The notes under the pieces were generated by a model that was not told the DNA's origin, made no database searches, and worked only from the letters and a program-made list of their open reading frames with translations. DNA of 45,969 nt from Shewanella metallivivens. Its GTDB lineage: Bacteria > Pseudomonadota > Gammaproteobacteria > Enterobacterales > Shewanellaceae. Where the stretch lies: assembly GCF_028750675.1 (NCBI RefSeq), contig NZ_JAQQPZ010000010.1:43064-89032 (forward strand), read 5' to 3'. Position numbers and translations under genes: made by a program. Positions 1 to 11,163 of this stretch are shown in pieces (the stretch's first letter is position 1; each line of letters begins with the position of its first letter).

Positions 1-1153
<1,153 letters not shown>

Positions 1154-1296
1154 CTCAATGGCTCTTCACGAAAAATTGCTTTATTATAGCCAGCATAACA
1201 TTTGGAAACAGCTAATGAATGTAATGTTTTATTAGCTGAGTATCTTTTTCTCTCCAAAACTTTTCCTGAATATGAAATCATAAATTATTGACAACA

Positions 1297-3597
1297 ATGC
1301 AGATCCGTTATTTCCTGGCATTATGCCTACTCCCCAATATCGTTCTAGCTGAAGAAGCAGACACGACTGAACTGCCAACATCGCAATGCTTTGTTACGCC
1401 ACCGGTTTCTCGCTCATTTGATGACAGAGCAGCATTAACAGGGATTGATGACGAACAAATCGTGATTATCAGTGACTTTTCTAATGCTGCATTTAACGAA
1501 CAAGCCGAATTTACTGGCGATGTGAGTTTTAGCCAAGGGTTGCGACATATTGCGGCTGACAGCGCGATTTTAGATCAAAAAAACCAACGATTAAGCGCTA
1601 ATGGTAACTTAATTTTTAAAGACGATTTATTTACAGTTACCGCCGACTCACTTGAAGCCCAAATGAGCACCAACAGCGCCACATTACAAAAGGCGCAATA
1701 CTGGCTGCATGGTCAACAAGTTCATGGTGATGCGAGTAAGCTTCAAATCACCTCAGATAACAATTTATTACTGACCAAAACCAATTTTACGACTTGTCCT
1801 CCAGGCGATGAATCATGGCTGCTAGAGGCCGACATGATTAAAATCGACAGCACAGAAGAATGGGGAGAGATCTGGAATGCCAAATTACGGATCGCCGATG
1901 TTCCTATTTTGTATATTCCATACATGACAGTACCAGTGTCAGACAAACGTAAAAGCGGCTTTTTGTTTCCAAGTTTTAGTACCAGCACAACCAACGGTGT
2001 TGAAATCAGTACGCCTTATTATTGGAATATTTCACCGGAATATGACCTAACCTTTACACCTACCTACATGTCATCTCGCGGTTTATTTACCAAAACAGAG
2101 TTTCGTTATCTTGCCGGAGAACAGCAAAATGGCCAGTTTAATGTTGAATACTTAGACAGTGATGACAACTTGAGCACAAAAGCAGACCGTTATCTTTATC
2201 ACTGGAGCCACCAAGGTGCTGTTAACGCAAACTGGCGAGTAAGAGCTGACTATACAAATGTGTCAGACAACAATTATTTTAACGATTTAGATTCAGATGT
2301 TAACCAGTCGACTGACAACCAATTATCACGAATTGGTGAGGCGAGTTACTTTGAGCGCAATTGGGATTTCAATATCCGCGTTCAAGATATTAAAGTGTTA
2401 GGCGAAGATGAAAAACCTTATCAGGTGATGCCGCAGTTAAACTTTAATTACCGTACTGAAGATATTATTGAGTCAATTGATTTTAAGTTTAACTCCGAAT
2501 TAACCAATTTCCGCCACCAAGACGATGAGTACAATACCGCTAACCGTTTACATTTAGTGCCAAGTTTAATCTGGCCAATTCAAGGGCCTGCGGGATCATT
2601 TACCAGCGAAGTCAAATTGATGCAAACTCAATATTGGCAGCAAAACCTTGACGATGACTCAACCTTAGATGAAAGCGTCAGTCGCACCATTCCACAAGCC
2701 CGCTTGCATGGGCAGGTTAACTTTGAACGTGCAACCCAGCTGTTTAGTGAACAATATCGCCAAACGTTAGAGCCACAAGTGCAATATTTATATGTAGGTT
2801 ATGAAGACCAATCAAACATTGGTATTTACGACACGGCAGAACTACAAGAAGATTACTACGGTTTATTTCGTGACAGACAATACTCTGGGTTAGACCGTAT
2901 CGCTGATGCGAACCAATTCACGTTAGGTTTTACAACTCGCTTATTTGATCACTCAAACCGTGAGAAGTTTAAGTTCAGTGTCGGCCAAATTATGTATCTG
3001 GAAGACTCTAAAGTGAGTATTGATGATACCTACGAAGAAACCTCACCATCAACATCAGTGTTAGCCGCCGAATTAGATGCTCAGTTATACAATGATTGGT
3101 TTATTAGTGGTTCAGTGCAACATGACACAGAAACAGGCGAAAACAAAAAGAATGAAGTCACTTTAGATTTTCGTCCAAGCAATGACAAATTATTGCAGTT
3201 AAGTTATCGTTACGTGCCTGATTTATTGAATACTAACACCAATGACCAAGTCGATATTTCCCAGGCCGGTTTTCGAACATCGTGGCCTATCAGCGATGAT
3301 TTGTATTTTGTCGGTAACTACTATTATGACCTCAATGAATCTCGTAACATTGAAACCTACACAGGTGTTCAATACGAGTCTTGCTGCTGGGCCGTTCGTT
3401 TAAGTTATCATTATCGTATTAAAACAAATTATGATGATGACTTAACAGATACAGACAACACCACTGAAGAGTTTGAAAGCGGTGTATACCTCAACTTTGT
3501 CATTAAAGGTTTAGGCGGTTCAGGTCCTTTAGGGGTCGCTGACATGTTAAACGAAGGCTTATTTAACTACCGTAAGCCACTTTACTTGAGGAATTAG
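1297..3597 (+). CDS. lptD: LPS-assembly outer-membrane protein LptD
   Basis: LptD with LptE forms the outer-membrane translocon that inserts lipopolysaccharide into the outer leaflet. From the ATG at 1297 the protein has 766 residues, begins with a signal peptide (MQIRYFLALCLLPNIVLA), then an OstA-like periplasmic jellyroll (about 55-165) and a long beta-barrel of acidic, aromatic strands. Four cysteines fit the family's disulfide set: C31, C167 and the adjacent C696-C697. A TTG nine bases upstream (1288) is an alternative start; neither has a strong Shine-Dalgarno, and 1297 is chosen because it gives a clean signal peptide. surA follows after 144 bases, as in many gammaproteobacteria. Confidence 0.96.
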   Translation: MQIRYFLALCLLPNIVLAEEADTTELPTSQCFVTPPVSRSFDDRAALTGIDDEQIVIISDFSNAAFNEQAEFTGDVSFSQGLRHIAADSAILDQKNQRLSANGNLIFKDDLFTVTADSLEAQMSTNSATLQKAQYWLHGQQVHGDASKLQITSDNNLLLTKTNFTTCPPGDESWLLEADMIKIDSTEEWGEIWNAKLRIADVPILYIPYMTVPVSDKRKSGFLFPSFSTSTTNGVEISTPYYWNISPEYDLTFTPTYMSSRGLFTKTEFRYLAGEQQNGQFNVEYLDSDDNLSTKADRYLYHWSHQGAVNANWRVRADYTNVSDNNYFNDLDSDVNQSTDNQLSRIGEASYFERNWDFNIRVQDIKVLGEDEKPYQVMPQLNFNYRTEDIIESIDFKFNSELTNFRHQDDEYNTANRLHLVPSLIWPIQGPAGSFTSEVKLMQTQYWQQNLDDDSTLDESVSRTIPQARLHGQVNFERATQLFSEQYRQTLEPQVQYLYVGYEDQSNIGIYDTAELQEDYYGLFRDRQYSGLDRIADANQFTLGFTTRLFDHSNREKFKFSVGQIMYLEDSKVSIDDTYEETSPSTSVLAAELDAQLYNDWFISGSVQHDTETGENKKNEVTLDFRPSNDKLLQLSYRYVPDLLNTNTNDQVDISQAGFRTSWPISDDLYFVGNYYYDLNESRNIETYTGVQYESCCWAVRLSYHYRIKTNYDDDLTDTDNTTEEFESGVYLNFVIKGLGGSGPLGVADMLNEGLFNYRKPLYLRN

Positions 3598-3741
3598 CAT
3601 TCTTTTGTGATAGATTGCTGAACCTAGCGATAAACTCATAGTCCAATAACAACAAACATGCTGTTGAGTATGAAGTAGTAACCTTATTTTGGCGATCTAT
3701 CGCCAGTTTATATTGAATTGAATGTGCCAAGGATTTTGTGG

Positions 3742-5046
3742 ATGAAACACAGTAAAAAAATGATTTTTGCATTACTCGCGCTGGCAATAAGCCATACCAG
3801 TGTTGCAGCACCAGTGCAATTAGACCGCGTATCAGTACAAATTAATGACGGTATTATTCTCGAAAGTGAAATCAAAAACATGATTGTCACGGTAAGAGCA
3901 AACGCAAAAGCAGCTAATCAAACACTGCCTTCTGAAGATGCGCTTCGCACTCAAGTGATCGAACGTCTCATTTTAACCCATTTACAAATGCAAATGGCTG
4001 AACGTATTGGTTTGCAAATCGGTGATTTACAATTAGACCAAACTATTGAAAACATCGCGAAAGAACAAAAAATGACTGTGGCACAAATGCAGCAGACTAT
4101 CGAAAGCGAAGGAACCAGTTTTAGCCAATACCGTGAGAAATTACGCCAAGAAATCACCCTAGGTGAGATTCAACGTATTCAAGTTCAACGTCGTATTCAA
4201 GTGTCGCCACAAGAAATCAGCGGCTTGGTTAAGCTAATTGAAGAGCAAGGCTTAAAAGATGTTGAGTTTCAAATTGGCCACATCCTAATTGAAGTGCCAA
4301 GTAACCCAAGCAGCGAACAACTTGAAAACTCAAGTCGTCGTGCTGATATCGTATTAAAACGCCTAAATGATGGTGATGATTTCCGCAGTACTGCTATTGC
4401 AGCATCGTCAGGCCCTAAGGCCCTTGAAGGTGGTATTTGGGACTTTATGAACATTAACGAAATGCCAACCTTGTTTGCAGAAGTTGTTAATGGTGCTAAA
4501 AAAGGCGACATTATTGGCCCTATTAAATCAGGTTCAGGTTTCCACATCATTAAAGTGGTTGATACTCGAGGTCTGCAAACGCAAGAAGTGTCAGAGGTTA
4601 AATCTCGTCATATTCTACTAAAACCATCGCCAATTTTATCGGAAGATCGTGCTAAGGCGATGCTAGAAAACTTCTTAACGCAAGTGCGCAACGGAGAAGC
4701 AGACTTTGCCAAACTCGCCAAACAGTATTCAGAAGATCCTGGTTCAGGCGCTAAAGGCGGTGAATTGGGCTGGGCAGATCCTAACATTTATGTGCCTGAA
4801 TTTTCACAAACATTGGCTAACCTAGAGGAAGGCCAAATTAGCGAACCATTCCGCACCAGCCATGGTTGGCATATTGTTCAACTTGAGTCGCGCCGTAAAA
4901 CAGACGCAACCGATCAATTCAACAGCAATCGTGCTCACCAGTTAATTTTCCGTCGTAAATTTAACGAGGAATTACAAAACTGGTTGGATGAAATGCGCTC
5001 AGAAGCTTATATTGAAATTATTGAGCCAGAAACGCAACGAGGTTAA
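3742..5046 (+). CDS. surA: Periplasmic chaperone and peptidyl-prolyl isomerase SurA
   Basis: SurA escorts outer-membrane beta-barrel proteins, including LptD, across the periplasm. From the ATG at 3742 it is 434 residues: signal peptide (KKMIFALLALAISHTSVAA), an N-terminal chaperone domain to about residue 165, two parvulin PPIC domains (about 170-265 and 280-375) and a C-terminal helix that packs on the N domain. The frame is open further up to a TTG at 3718, but AAGGA at 3729-3733 lies 8 bases before the ATG and decides the start. It sits between lptD and pdxA with only 9 bases to pdxA, so surA-pdxA-rsmA look like one operon. Confidence 0.96.
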   Translation: MKHSKKMIFALLALAISHTSVAAPVQLDRVSVQINDGIILESEIKNMIVTVRANAKAANQTLPSEDALRTQVIERLILTHLQMQMAERIGLQIGDLQLDQTIENIAKEQKMTVAQMQQTIESEGTSFSQYREKLRQEITLGEIQRIQVQRRIQVSPQEISGLVKLIEEQGLKDVEFQIGHILIEVPSNPSSEQLENSSRRADIVLKRLNDGDDFRSTAIAASSGPKALEGGIWDFMNINEMPTLFAEVVNGAKKGDIIGPIKSGSGFHIIKVVDTRGLQTQEVSEVKSRHILLKPSPILSEDRAKAMLENFLTQVRNGEADFAKLAKQYSEDPGSGAKGGELGWADPNIYVPEFSQTLANLEEGQISEPFRTSHGWHIVQLESRRKTDATDQFNSNRAHQLIFRRKFNEELQNWLDEMRSEAYIEIIEPETQRG

Positions 5047-5055
5047 GCAAGATCA

Positions 5056-6039
5056 ATGACTAAACGTATTGCCATTACTCCGGGGGAACCAGCAAGCATC
5101 GGTCCCGACTTAGTCATCAAACTCGCTCAGCAGGCATGGCCTGCTGAGTTAGTTGTTTGTGCCGATCCTGATCTTTTGAACAGTCGAGCAAAGCGACTCG
5201 GGTTACCTTTACAATTAAGAACTTACAACCCTAACCAGCCACCGCAACCACAAGCTGCCGGTACGCTGACGATTTCACCTTTTGCACTTGCTGAGCCAGC
5301 AGAATGCGGCGTGTTAAACGAAGCCAACAGCGCTTATGTTGTCGACACCTTGCGCTATGCAGGTGAAAAAAACATGTCTAATGAGTTTGATGCAGTTGTT
5401 ACTGGGCCTGTGCATAAAGGCATCATCAATCAAGCGGGTATCCCGTTTAGTGGCCATACCGAATTTTTTGCCTTGCAAGCAAACTGTCCTGATGTAGTGA
5501 TGATGCTAGCCACACCAGGGTTGCAAGTCGCCTTAATGACGACCCACATTCCATTAGCTTATGTTGCAAAAGCCATTACCCGCGACAGACTGCATCACAT
5601 TATCAGTATTTTACACCGTGAGCTGGTCAGTAAATTTGGTTTAGGCTCACCCAAAATTTATGTATGTGGCTTAAACCCACATGCAGGAGAAGACGGCCAT
5701 TTAGGCCGTGAAGAAATTGATACCATGATCCCCGCGCTTAATGAGTTACGAGAGCAAGGAATTGACATTGTTGGCCCACTGCCAGCAGATACCCTATTCC
5801 AACCTAAGTACCTTGAACAAGCAGACGTGGTGCTCGCGATGTATCATGACCAAGGATTACCTGTGCTCAAATCATTAGGGTTTGGTAAGTCGGTCAATAT
5901 CACCTTAGGTTTACCTTATATCCGTACCTCTGTCGATCATGGCACTGCACTTGAACTTGCAGGTACTGGCAAAGCGGATAGCGGCAGTTTTACCTGTGCA
6001 TTAAACAAAGCCATCGAATTGGCCTCAAAAAGTAAGTAA
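5056..6039 (+). CDS. pdxA: 4-hydroxythreonine-4-phosphate dehydrogenase PdxA
   Basis: PdxA oxidises 4-phosphohydroxy-L-threonine in the DXP-dependent branch of pyridoxal phosphate synthesis, giving 3-amino-1-hydroxyacetone phosphate after decarboxylation. The 327-residue length is normal. Visible family motifs are [13 protein letters not shown] at the N terminus, and the metal-binding histidine motifs [14 protein letters not shown] and [11 protein letters not shown], followed by the C-terminal [20 protein letters not shown]. It follows surA after 9 bases and precedes rsmA by 9 bases, the classical surA-pdxA-rsmA order. Cytoplasmic, presumably a homodimer like its relatives. Confidence 0.96.
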   Translation: MTKRIAITPGEPASIGPDLVIKLAQQAWPAELVVCADPDLLNSRAKRLGLPLQLRTYNPNQPPQPQAAGTLTISPFALAEPAECGVLNEANSAYVVDTLRYAGEKNMSNEFDAVVTGPVHKGIINQAGIPFSGHTEFFALQANCPDVVMMLATPGLQVALMTTHIPLAYVAKAITRDRLHHIISILHRELVSKFGLGSPKIYVCGLNPHAGEDGHLGREEIDTMIPALNELREQGIDIVGPLPADTLFQPKYLEQADVVLAMYHDQGLPVLKSLGFGKSVNITLGLPYIRTSVDHGTALELAGTGKADSGSFTCALNKAIELASKSK

Positions 6040-6048
6040 CCCATTTTA

Positions 6049-6855
6049 ATGAGTAATAAAGTACATTTAGGCCACACAGCCAGAAAACGTTTTGGACAAA
6101 ACTTCCTTACAGACCAAGGAGTTATCAGCAGCATTGTTGGCGCGATAGCCCCTGATAACAACCATATAATGGTAGAAATTGGCCCAGGTCTGGGTGCGTT
6201 AACGGAGCCAGTAGCAGACTCAATCGACAACTTAACCGTTGTTGAGTTAGACCGTGATTTAGTGGAACGTTTGCAAGTGCATCCGGTTCTTAAAGATAAG
6301 CTGACCATTCACCAAGGTGATGCGTTACAGTTTGACTTTATGAAGCTACAGCAGCCAGGCAAAAAGATGAAGGTGTTTGGCAACTTACCATATAACATCT
6401 CAACCCCGCTGATGTTTCATTTGTTTGAATTTGCAGAGCAAATTGAAACAATGCACTTTATGCTGCAAAAAGAAGTGGTATTACGCCTTTCTGCAAGCCC
6501 TGGCACTAAAGCTTATGGCCGTTTAACCGTTATGGCCCAATATTACTGTCAAGTTGTACCGGTACTTGAAGTGCCACCACATTGCTTTACCCCCCCGCCA
6601 AAAGTGGACTCTGCAGTAGTAAGATTATTACCTTACGACGTTAAACCTTGGCCTTGTAAAGATGTCGATGTATTACGTCATTTATGTTCTACCGCATTCA
6701 ATATGCGCCGTAAAACGTTGCGTAATAACTTAAAAGCCTTGCTGTCAGACGATGACTTTGCGTCACTCAACATCGATGCCACAATGCGGCCAGAACAAAT
6801 CAGTGTTGAGCAGTATGTTGCGATGGCTAATTTACTGTGCGATAAAAAAAATTAA
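6049..6855 (+). CDS. rsmA: 16S rRNA dimethyladenosine transferase RsmA (KsgA)
   Basis: RsmA dimethylates the two adjacent adenines of helix 45 at the 3' end of 16S rRNA and acts as a late checkpoint in small-subunit assembly. The 268-residue protein shows KRFGQNFL at the N terminus, the SAM-binding [13 protein letters not shown], the acidic VVELDRDL, and the catalytic NLPYNIS (the family's N-L-P-Y motif), then [14 protein letters not shown]. The C-terminal helical part is complete. It follows pdxA closely and ends just before a strong terminator, so it closes this transcription unit. No clear Shine-Dalgarno is seen before its ATG; translation may be coupled to pdxA. Confidence 0.96.
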   Translation: MSNKVHLGHTARKRFGQNFLTDQGVISSIVGAIAPDNNHIMVEIGPGLGALTEPVADSIDNLTVVELDRDLVERLQVHPVLKDKLTIHQGDALQFDFMKLQQPGKKMKVFGNLPYNISTPLMFHLFEFAEQIETMHFMLQKEVVLRLSASPGTKAYGRLTVMAQYYCQVVPVLEVPPHCFTPPPKVDSAVVRLLPYDVKPWPCKDVDVLRHLCSTAFNMRRKTLRNNLKALLSDDDFASLNIDATMRPEQISVEQYVAMANLLCDKKN

Positions 6856-6859
6856 TAAT

Positions 6860-6890
6860 AAGGGCATGCCAAGCATGCCCTTTTATTTTT
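6860..6890 (+). terminator. Rho-independent terminator after rsmA
   Basis: A 10-base stem (AAGGGCATGC, then three bases, then GCATGCCCTT) is followed by TTATTTTT. It lies 5 bases after the rsmA stop and 18 bases before apaG, so apaG-apaH would receive only read-through or need their own promoter. Confidence 0.85.
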
Positions 6891-6908
6891 CCCTACTCAG
6901 GAACTCAA

Positions 6909-7289
6909 ATGAGCCAAGTCGAATCGCCTATAAAAATTAAAGTCGACACCCATTATTTAGAGCAACAATCGGATGTCGCTGAGAGTAAGTACCTTTTTAG
7001 CTATACCATCACTATCATTAATCTTGGTGATAAAAATGTGACTTTAAAAGACCGTCATTGGATCATCACTGATGCAAACGGTAAAGAGAGTGAGGTAAAA
7101 GGCCCAGGTGTGGTAGGTGAAACCCCAACCATTACCCCCAATACCGCTTATCAATACTCTAGCGGCACCGTCATGGAAACGCCTGTCGGCTTTATGCGAG
7201 GCTTTTATGGTATGGAAGATGACAAAGGCCAGAGATTTCTAGTCACCATCCCAACATTTCGTTTAGCGGTACCGGGAATTCTACAATAA
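6909..7289 (+). CDS. apaG: ApaG protein (Co2+/Mg2+ efflux-associated, DUF525)
   Basis: A 126-residue single-domain protein of the ApaG fold, an immunoglobulin/fibronectin III-like beta sandwich. Recognisable features are the N-terminal IKVDTHYLEQQSD, the central YTITIINLGDKNVTLKDRHW and the glycine-rich VKGPGVVGETPTITP. Its biochemical role is not settled; mutants in other bacteria were linked to cobalt resistance and magnesium efflux. An AGGA lies 8 bases before the ATG. It ends 2 bases before apaH, so the two are one operon, and that pairing supports the name. Confidence 0.95.
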   Translation: MSQVESPIKIKVDTHYLEQQSDVAESKYLFSYTITIINLGDKNVTLKDRHWIITDANGKESEVKGPGVVGETPTITPNTAYQYSSGTVMETPVGFMRGFYGMEDDKGQRFLVTIPTFRLAVPGILQ

Positions 7290-7291
7290 CC

Positions 7292-8110
7292 ATGGCTCAT
7301 TATTTTGTCGGCGATATTCAGGGCTGCTTTCACGAATTAACCTTATTACTGCAAAAAGTAGATTTTAACCCCTCAAAAGATCAACTTTGGGCAGTAGGAG
7401 ACTTAATTGCTCGTGGCCCAGACTCGTTAGCCGCCTTGCGTTTTTTTGAGTCACTACAAGACTCAGCCAAAGTGGTACTAGGTAACCATGATCTGCACCT
7501 ACTTGCGCTGCATGGCAAGCTAAAAAAAATCAACCCACAAGATAAGCTGTCTGAATTACTCAACGCACCTGACATCAATAACCTGATAGGTTGGATCCGC
7601 CAGCAACCCCTAGTTAGGACGTTACCAGAGCATAATATCATCATGACCCATGCAGGGGTCCCGCCCCAATGGGATATCGATACTCTCATCCAAGAAGCAA
7701 AACAAGTGAGTATTGCTCTACAACAAGACGATTATTTAACCGCGCTTATCGCAAAAATGTACACCAACACCCCTCAACAATGGAGTGTAGATTTAAAGGG
7801 GACAGATAGGTTACGCTATTGCATCAATGCATTAACCCGAATGCGTTTTTTACATTTAGATGGTCGTCTCGACTTTGACTGCAAATCATCGCCACTAAAA
7901 CAAACATCGACAAACTTAAAACCATGGTTTGAATTCGATTCACTGTGCGCACCACAGAACACACTAGTGTTTGGGCATTGGGCAGCGTTAATGGGGCAAA
8001 CTAATAACGCCCATTTTAACGCACTCGATACCGGTTGCTGTTGGGGAGAACACCTCACATTATGGCATCTTGAAAATAATGAAAAAATTACCCAAAAAAG
8101 GGTCATTTAA
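7292..8110 (+). CDS. apaH: Symmetrical bis(5'-nucleosyl)-tetraphosphatase ApaH
   Basis: ApaH hydrolyses Ap4A to two ADP and also removes Np4 caps from RNA. The 272-residue protein has the metallophosphoesterase signature in order: GDIQGCFHEL (about 7-16), GDLIARGPDS (about 37-46), GNHDLHLLAL (about 64-73), THAGVPP (about 119-125) and the late FGHWAALMG. These supply the metal-binding Asp, His and Asn residues. The start is 2 bases after apaG. Length and motif spacing are normal and no defects are seen. Confidence 0.95.
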   Translation: MAHYFVGDIQGCFHELTLLLQKVDFNPSKDQLWAVGDLIARGPDSLAALRFFESLQDSAKVVLGNHDLHLLALHGKLKKINPQDKLSELLNAPDINNLIGWIRQQPLVRTLPEHNIIMTHAGVPPQWDIDTLIQEAKQVSIALQQDDYLTALIAKMYTNTPQQWSVDLKGTDRLRYCINALTRMRFLHLDGRLDFDCKSSPLKQTSTNLKPWFEFDSLCAPQNTLVFGHWAALMGQTNNAHFNALDTGCCWGEHLTLWHLENNEKITQKRVI

Positions 8111-8255
8111 CGTTAAACTAAAGTAGCAGTTTGCCGATAGCAAACTATGGGATTTATTACATTTGCCTGAGAAACAATTGTTCGATGATAAATTCAGCCT
8201 CTACAACCCAAATAAAATTAAAATCAGGATCAAATAATAATAATCGGAGTATTGT

Positions 8256-10277
8256 ATGAAAATTAACGTAGCGACTAGAGTGATTGGTGGCTTTGGTGTC
8301 GTCACATTACTCATCGTATTTCTAGGTGTGGTTACCCTACTGAGTAACAACAGTATTAAAGATGGCGCCACTATCCTTAAGACGATTAGCTTACCTGCAC
8401 TTGAAACAACCAGCGTATTAAATGAAAACCTCAATACTCAACAAATTGAAGCGTTAGTAGCCTACTACAGTACGCACTCATCAAATATCCCCACTATTGA
8501 GAAAAGGCTTTCAGATCTCAATAGCCGTTTCGAAAATGACTTAACTAATTTAAGTGACTTAGTCAGTCAACAAACACAACTCACTGCGCCCTTAAAGGCG
8601 TTAACCCAAAGCTATAACGCTTACCATATCAGCGCAAACAACATGCTTAATGAGCGTCAAGATGCATTAAGCTTACAAGAAAAGCTCAATGATATGCGCA
8701 GCGACCTTGAGAATGCCGCAGATGACTCTTCATCAATCTTACTCGACATAATCGATCTTGAAACCAGTGAGGATGAAACTGAGCGCAGTCTTGCCGCCTC
8801 AGCTAGCCTTGTTGATGGCACCTTCATCAACATCATAACCACCATATATGACTTAGTGGCGGCAACAGAGCAAAGCAAGTACGACCTTATCATCAAAGAA
8901 CTAGATTACATGGTCAGTGAAGCCACTGGTAAGCTTGACTACATTCACCGCCAAGGTAGCGGTGTGGTGAGTGACTCAACCCTTGAAGACTTAACAGCAG
9001 AAAGCGCCAAAGTATTCGCTTTACTTGAGGGCAATAACTCCATTATCAACCTTAAGCAGCAACAATTAACCCACAGTTTTGCCGCTACCAAACAACTTGC
9101 CCAGACTCAAAGCGCCGCAAAAGATGTTAATAGCAAAATGACTGTGCTAGCCAAATCGATTGACTCATTTGCACGTGATATCAGTAACGAAGCACTCAGT
9201 ATTATTGACTCGGCATTTTATAAAACCCTTGGGGTTGTTCTTTTTGCTATTGTGGTTGCCATTGTTGTTAGTATTGCCGTGATTACCCCACTCACTAAAT
9301 CGTTAGAAAAGGTGAACCAAGCTTTAACAGTGTTAGCGTCTGGCGACTTAACCCATAAGTTAGATGACTCGGGCCATGATGAATTTGCCGATCTGGCAAA
9401 AAACTGTAACCGTCTAGTCGACAGCTTACGCAGCCTTATTGTGGGTATTGTCGACAGGGCAAATCAGCTCGCTGCAGCGGCAGAACAAACATCAGCAATT
9501 ACCTCACAAACAACGATTGGGATTCAAGAACAAAAAAGTCAAGTTGACCAAGTTGCAACTGCAACAACAGAATTGAGCTCTAGTGCTCAGCAGGTTTCAA
9601 TGAGCGCCGATCAAGCCCTCAATGAAATTAAACAGGCTGACCAAGAAGCTCAGCACATGCGCTCACTTGCTGAAGAAAGCAAAAACACGATTATTGCACT
9701 GGCAGATGAAGTCGCTAAAGCCGGTATTGTCATTAACAAAGTCCATTCAGATAGCGCCTCAATTGGTTCTATTTTAGATGTTATTCGTGGCATTGCTGAC
9801 CAAACTAACTTGTTAGCATTGAATGCTGCTATTGAAGCAGCACGAGCCGGAGAGCAAGGACGAGGTTTTGCAGTTGTTGCCGACGAAGTCCGTAATTTAG
9901 CGTCACGTACTCAACATTCAACCAGCGAAATTCAACAAATGATTGAAGTACTGCAAGTCGGTACTCAAGAAGCCGTTGCCGTAATGGAGCTCGGACGCAA
10001 TCAAGCAAACAGTTGTGTTGAAAAGAATGAACAAGCTAACATTGCCTTAGAGACAATCAGTCAATCAGTGCATAGAGCTTACGACTCAGGTAACCATATT
10101 GCCCACGCTGCACAAGAGCAAAACATTGTTAGCCAACAAGTTTCAGAAAAACTAGAACATATAGCATCGATTTCAGAAGAAACAGCAACAGGTGCAGATC
10201 AAACTGCACAATCGAGTCATCAAGTCGCAGTGCTTGCTGAGGAGTTACAAGCATCTGTACGCGAGTTTAAAGTATAG
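8256..10277 (+). CDS. Methyl-accepting chemotaxis protein
   Basis: A 673-residue inner-membrane chemoreceptor. A first membrane segment (about 8-30) is followed by a long, mostly helical sensory domain in the periplasm (about 31-325), a second membrane segment (about 326-347, [18 protein letters not shown]), a HAMP domain (about 348-402) and a signalling coiled coil. The hairpin tip is unmistakable: [20 protein letters not shown] followed by [17 protein letters not shown]. There is no C-terminal NWETF-like pentapeptide for CheR/CheB tethering; it ends [14 protein letters not shown] precedes the ATG at good spacing. The ligand cannot be named. It stands alone, with its own terminator. Confidence 0.95.
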   Translation: MKINVATRVIGGFGVVTLLIVFLGVVTLLSNNSIKDGATILKTISLPALETTSVLNENLNTQQIEALVAYYSTHSSNIPTIEKRLSDLNSRFENDLTNLSDLVSQQTQLTAPLKALTQSYNAYHISANNMLNERQDALSLQEKLNDMRSDLENAADDSSSILLDIIDLETSEDETERSLAASASLVDGTFINIITTIYDLVAATEQSKYDLIIKELDYMVSEATGKLDYIHRQGSGVVSDSTLEDLTAESAKVFALLEGNNSIINLKQQQLTHSFAATKQLAQTQSAAKDVNSKMTVLAKSIDSFARDISNEALSIIDSAFYKTLGVVLFAIVVAIVVSIAVITPLTKSLEKVNQALTVLASGDLTHKLDDSGHDEFADLAKNCNRLVDSLRSLIVGIVDRANQLAAAAEQTSAITSQTTIGIQEQKSQVDQVATATTELSSSAQQVSMSADQALNEIKQADQEAQHMRSLAEESKNTIIALADEVAKAGIVINKVHSDSASIGSILDVIRGIADQTNLLALNAAIEAARAGEQGRGFAVVADEVRNLASRTQHSTSEIQQMIEVLQVGTQEAVAVMELGRNQANSCVEKNEQANIALETISQSVHRAYDSGNHIAHAAQEQNIVSQQVSEKLEHIASISEETATGADQTAQSSHQVAVLAEELQASVREFKV

Positions 10278-10305
10278 CAAGCACTTCTCTATCGGTTAAA
10301 TCTCT

Positions 10306-10335
10306 AAAAGGCCCATCAGGGCCTTTTTAGTTTTT
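10306..10335 (+). terminator. Terminator after the chemoreceptor gene
   Basis: The stem AAAAGGCCC / GGGCCTTTT with loop ATCA is followed by a T-rich run, 28 bases after the chemoreceptor stop. Confidence 0.88.
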
Positions 10336-10339
10336 TGCT

Positions 10340-10600
10340 GAGCATTTTTGACTAATACCAACTCCACAAATTAATGCCCGCGGGAGTTCTGCGTCTTCTA
10401 GGCAAGTAATCCCAATCCTTATACCAATCCTTATTAGAATGTGATCTATTTTAGGCTGCGTCACTAAACCCAATGACTGCAGGTGTAGTCATCTACATCA
10501 AAGTCATTTGAAGCCGTAATGGGATGTGATGTGGTCAAGTCAATCGGTACACAAACAAGAGTTGCGTGTTAGTACAGCAACAAAGAGTCGGATAAGTCAT
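10340..10600. other. Gene-free stretch, possibly a dispersed repeat
   Basis: About 260 bases with no credible reading frame between two terminators. It contains a near-repeated CCAATCCTTAT pair (about 10410-10435) and short inverted arms ATGACT / AGTCAT around 10472-10491. The layout is like that of non-coding dispersed repeats, but only one copy is in this window, so this stays a guess. Confidence 0.25.
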
Positions 10601-10602
10601 AA

Positions 10603-10634
10603 AAAAATACCGATAACATGTTATCGGTATTTTT
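10603..10634. terminator. Perfect 32-base palindrome, bidirectional terminator
   Basis: AAAAATACCGATAACA is followed directly by its exact reverse complement. The outer A/T runs give a U tract in either direction. It lies about 47 bases beyond the 3' end of the minus-strand DUF3718 gene and so probably ends that gene's transcript. Confidence 0.75.
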
Positions 10635-10680
10635 AGTTAACCAGCTCAATACAGGTTAACGCTTTAACGTCTGATTAAAA

Positions 10681-11067
10681 TCAACCACCAACACGATCTT
10701 TAATCGCTGCGGTGATAGGACTGCCATCATGACCGTTGGCCGCAGCCCAGTCTAATATGGTTGTGCCGTCAGCCTCAGGGGCTGCTAAGTCAGACGATGG
10801 CATACGTTTTGCGATAAACTCACCGACATCATTAGCATTTGAATTGTAGGCAGTACGCAATAAACTGCTGCCATCACAAGAAATGCTTGCATAAACATTA
10901 CGTAATTTAACGCGACTTTCTTTCATCTTTTTACGTAAGCGGTTTTTGTCGTCTGATTTTACATAGTCACAAATGTTTGCTACTAATTGTTCTGTATTAG
11001 CAACAGCAGGGGCTGACACAGAAGATGCTGCAATCAGGGCTGCAATAGCCACAGGCAATAGGCGCAT
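10681..11067 (-). CDS. Small exported protein, DUF3718-like
   Basis: A 128-residue protein with a clear signal peptide (MRLLPVAIAALIAASSVSAPAVA, cleavage after ANA- or AVA-type site near 23-24), so probably periplasmic. The mature part, TEQLVANICDYVKSDDKNRL then KLRNVYASISCDGSSLLRTA, resembles the DUF3718 family of Shewanella and relatives; two cysteines (about 33 and 64) could form a disulfide. The C-terminal DGTTILDWAAANGHDGSPI reads like one ankyrin-type turn. AAGGAG lies 8 bases before the ATG. Function unknown. It lies in the same direction as folA but about 100 bases separate them, so it is probably transcribed alone. Confidence 0.75.
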   Translation of the reverse strand: MRLLPVAIAALIAASSVSAPAVANTEQLVANICDYVKSDDKNRLRKKMKESRVKLRNVYASISCDGSSLLRTAYNSNANDVGEFIAKRMPSSDLAAPEADGTTILDWAAANGHDGSPITAAIKDRVGG

Positions 11068-11163
11068 CTGACACTCCTTTATCTATTTATTGTTATATAG
11101 CTTGTATTCATAGAGCGTTACACTCCATTGATATACATTAATCTCAGGGTTTACGTGATTAAT

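Noticed and set aside
1154..1296. Search for a sigma-E promoter before lptD
   Set aside because: No GGAAC/TCTGA-like pair at the right spacing was seen.
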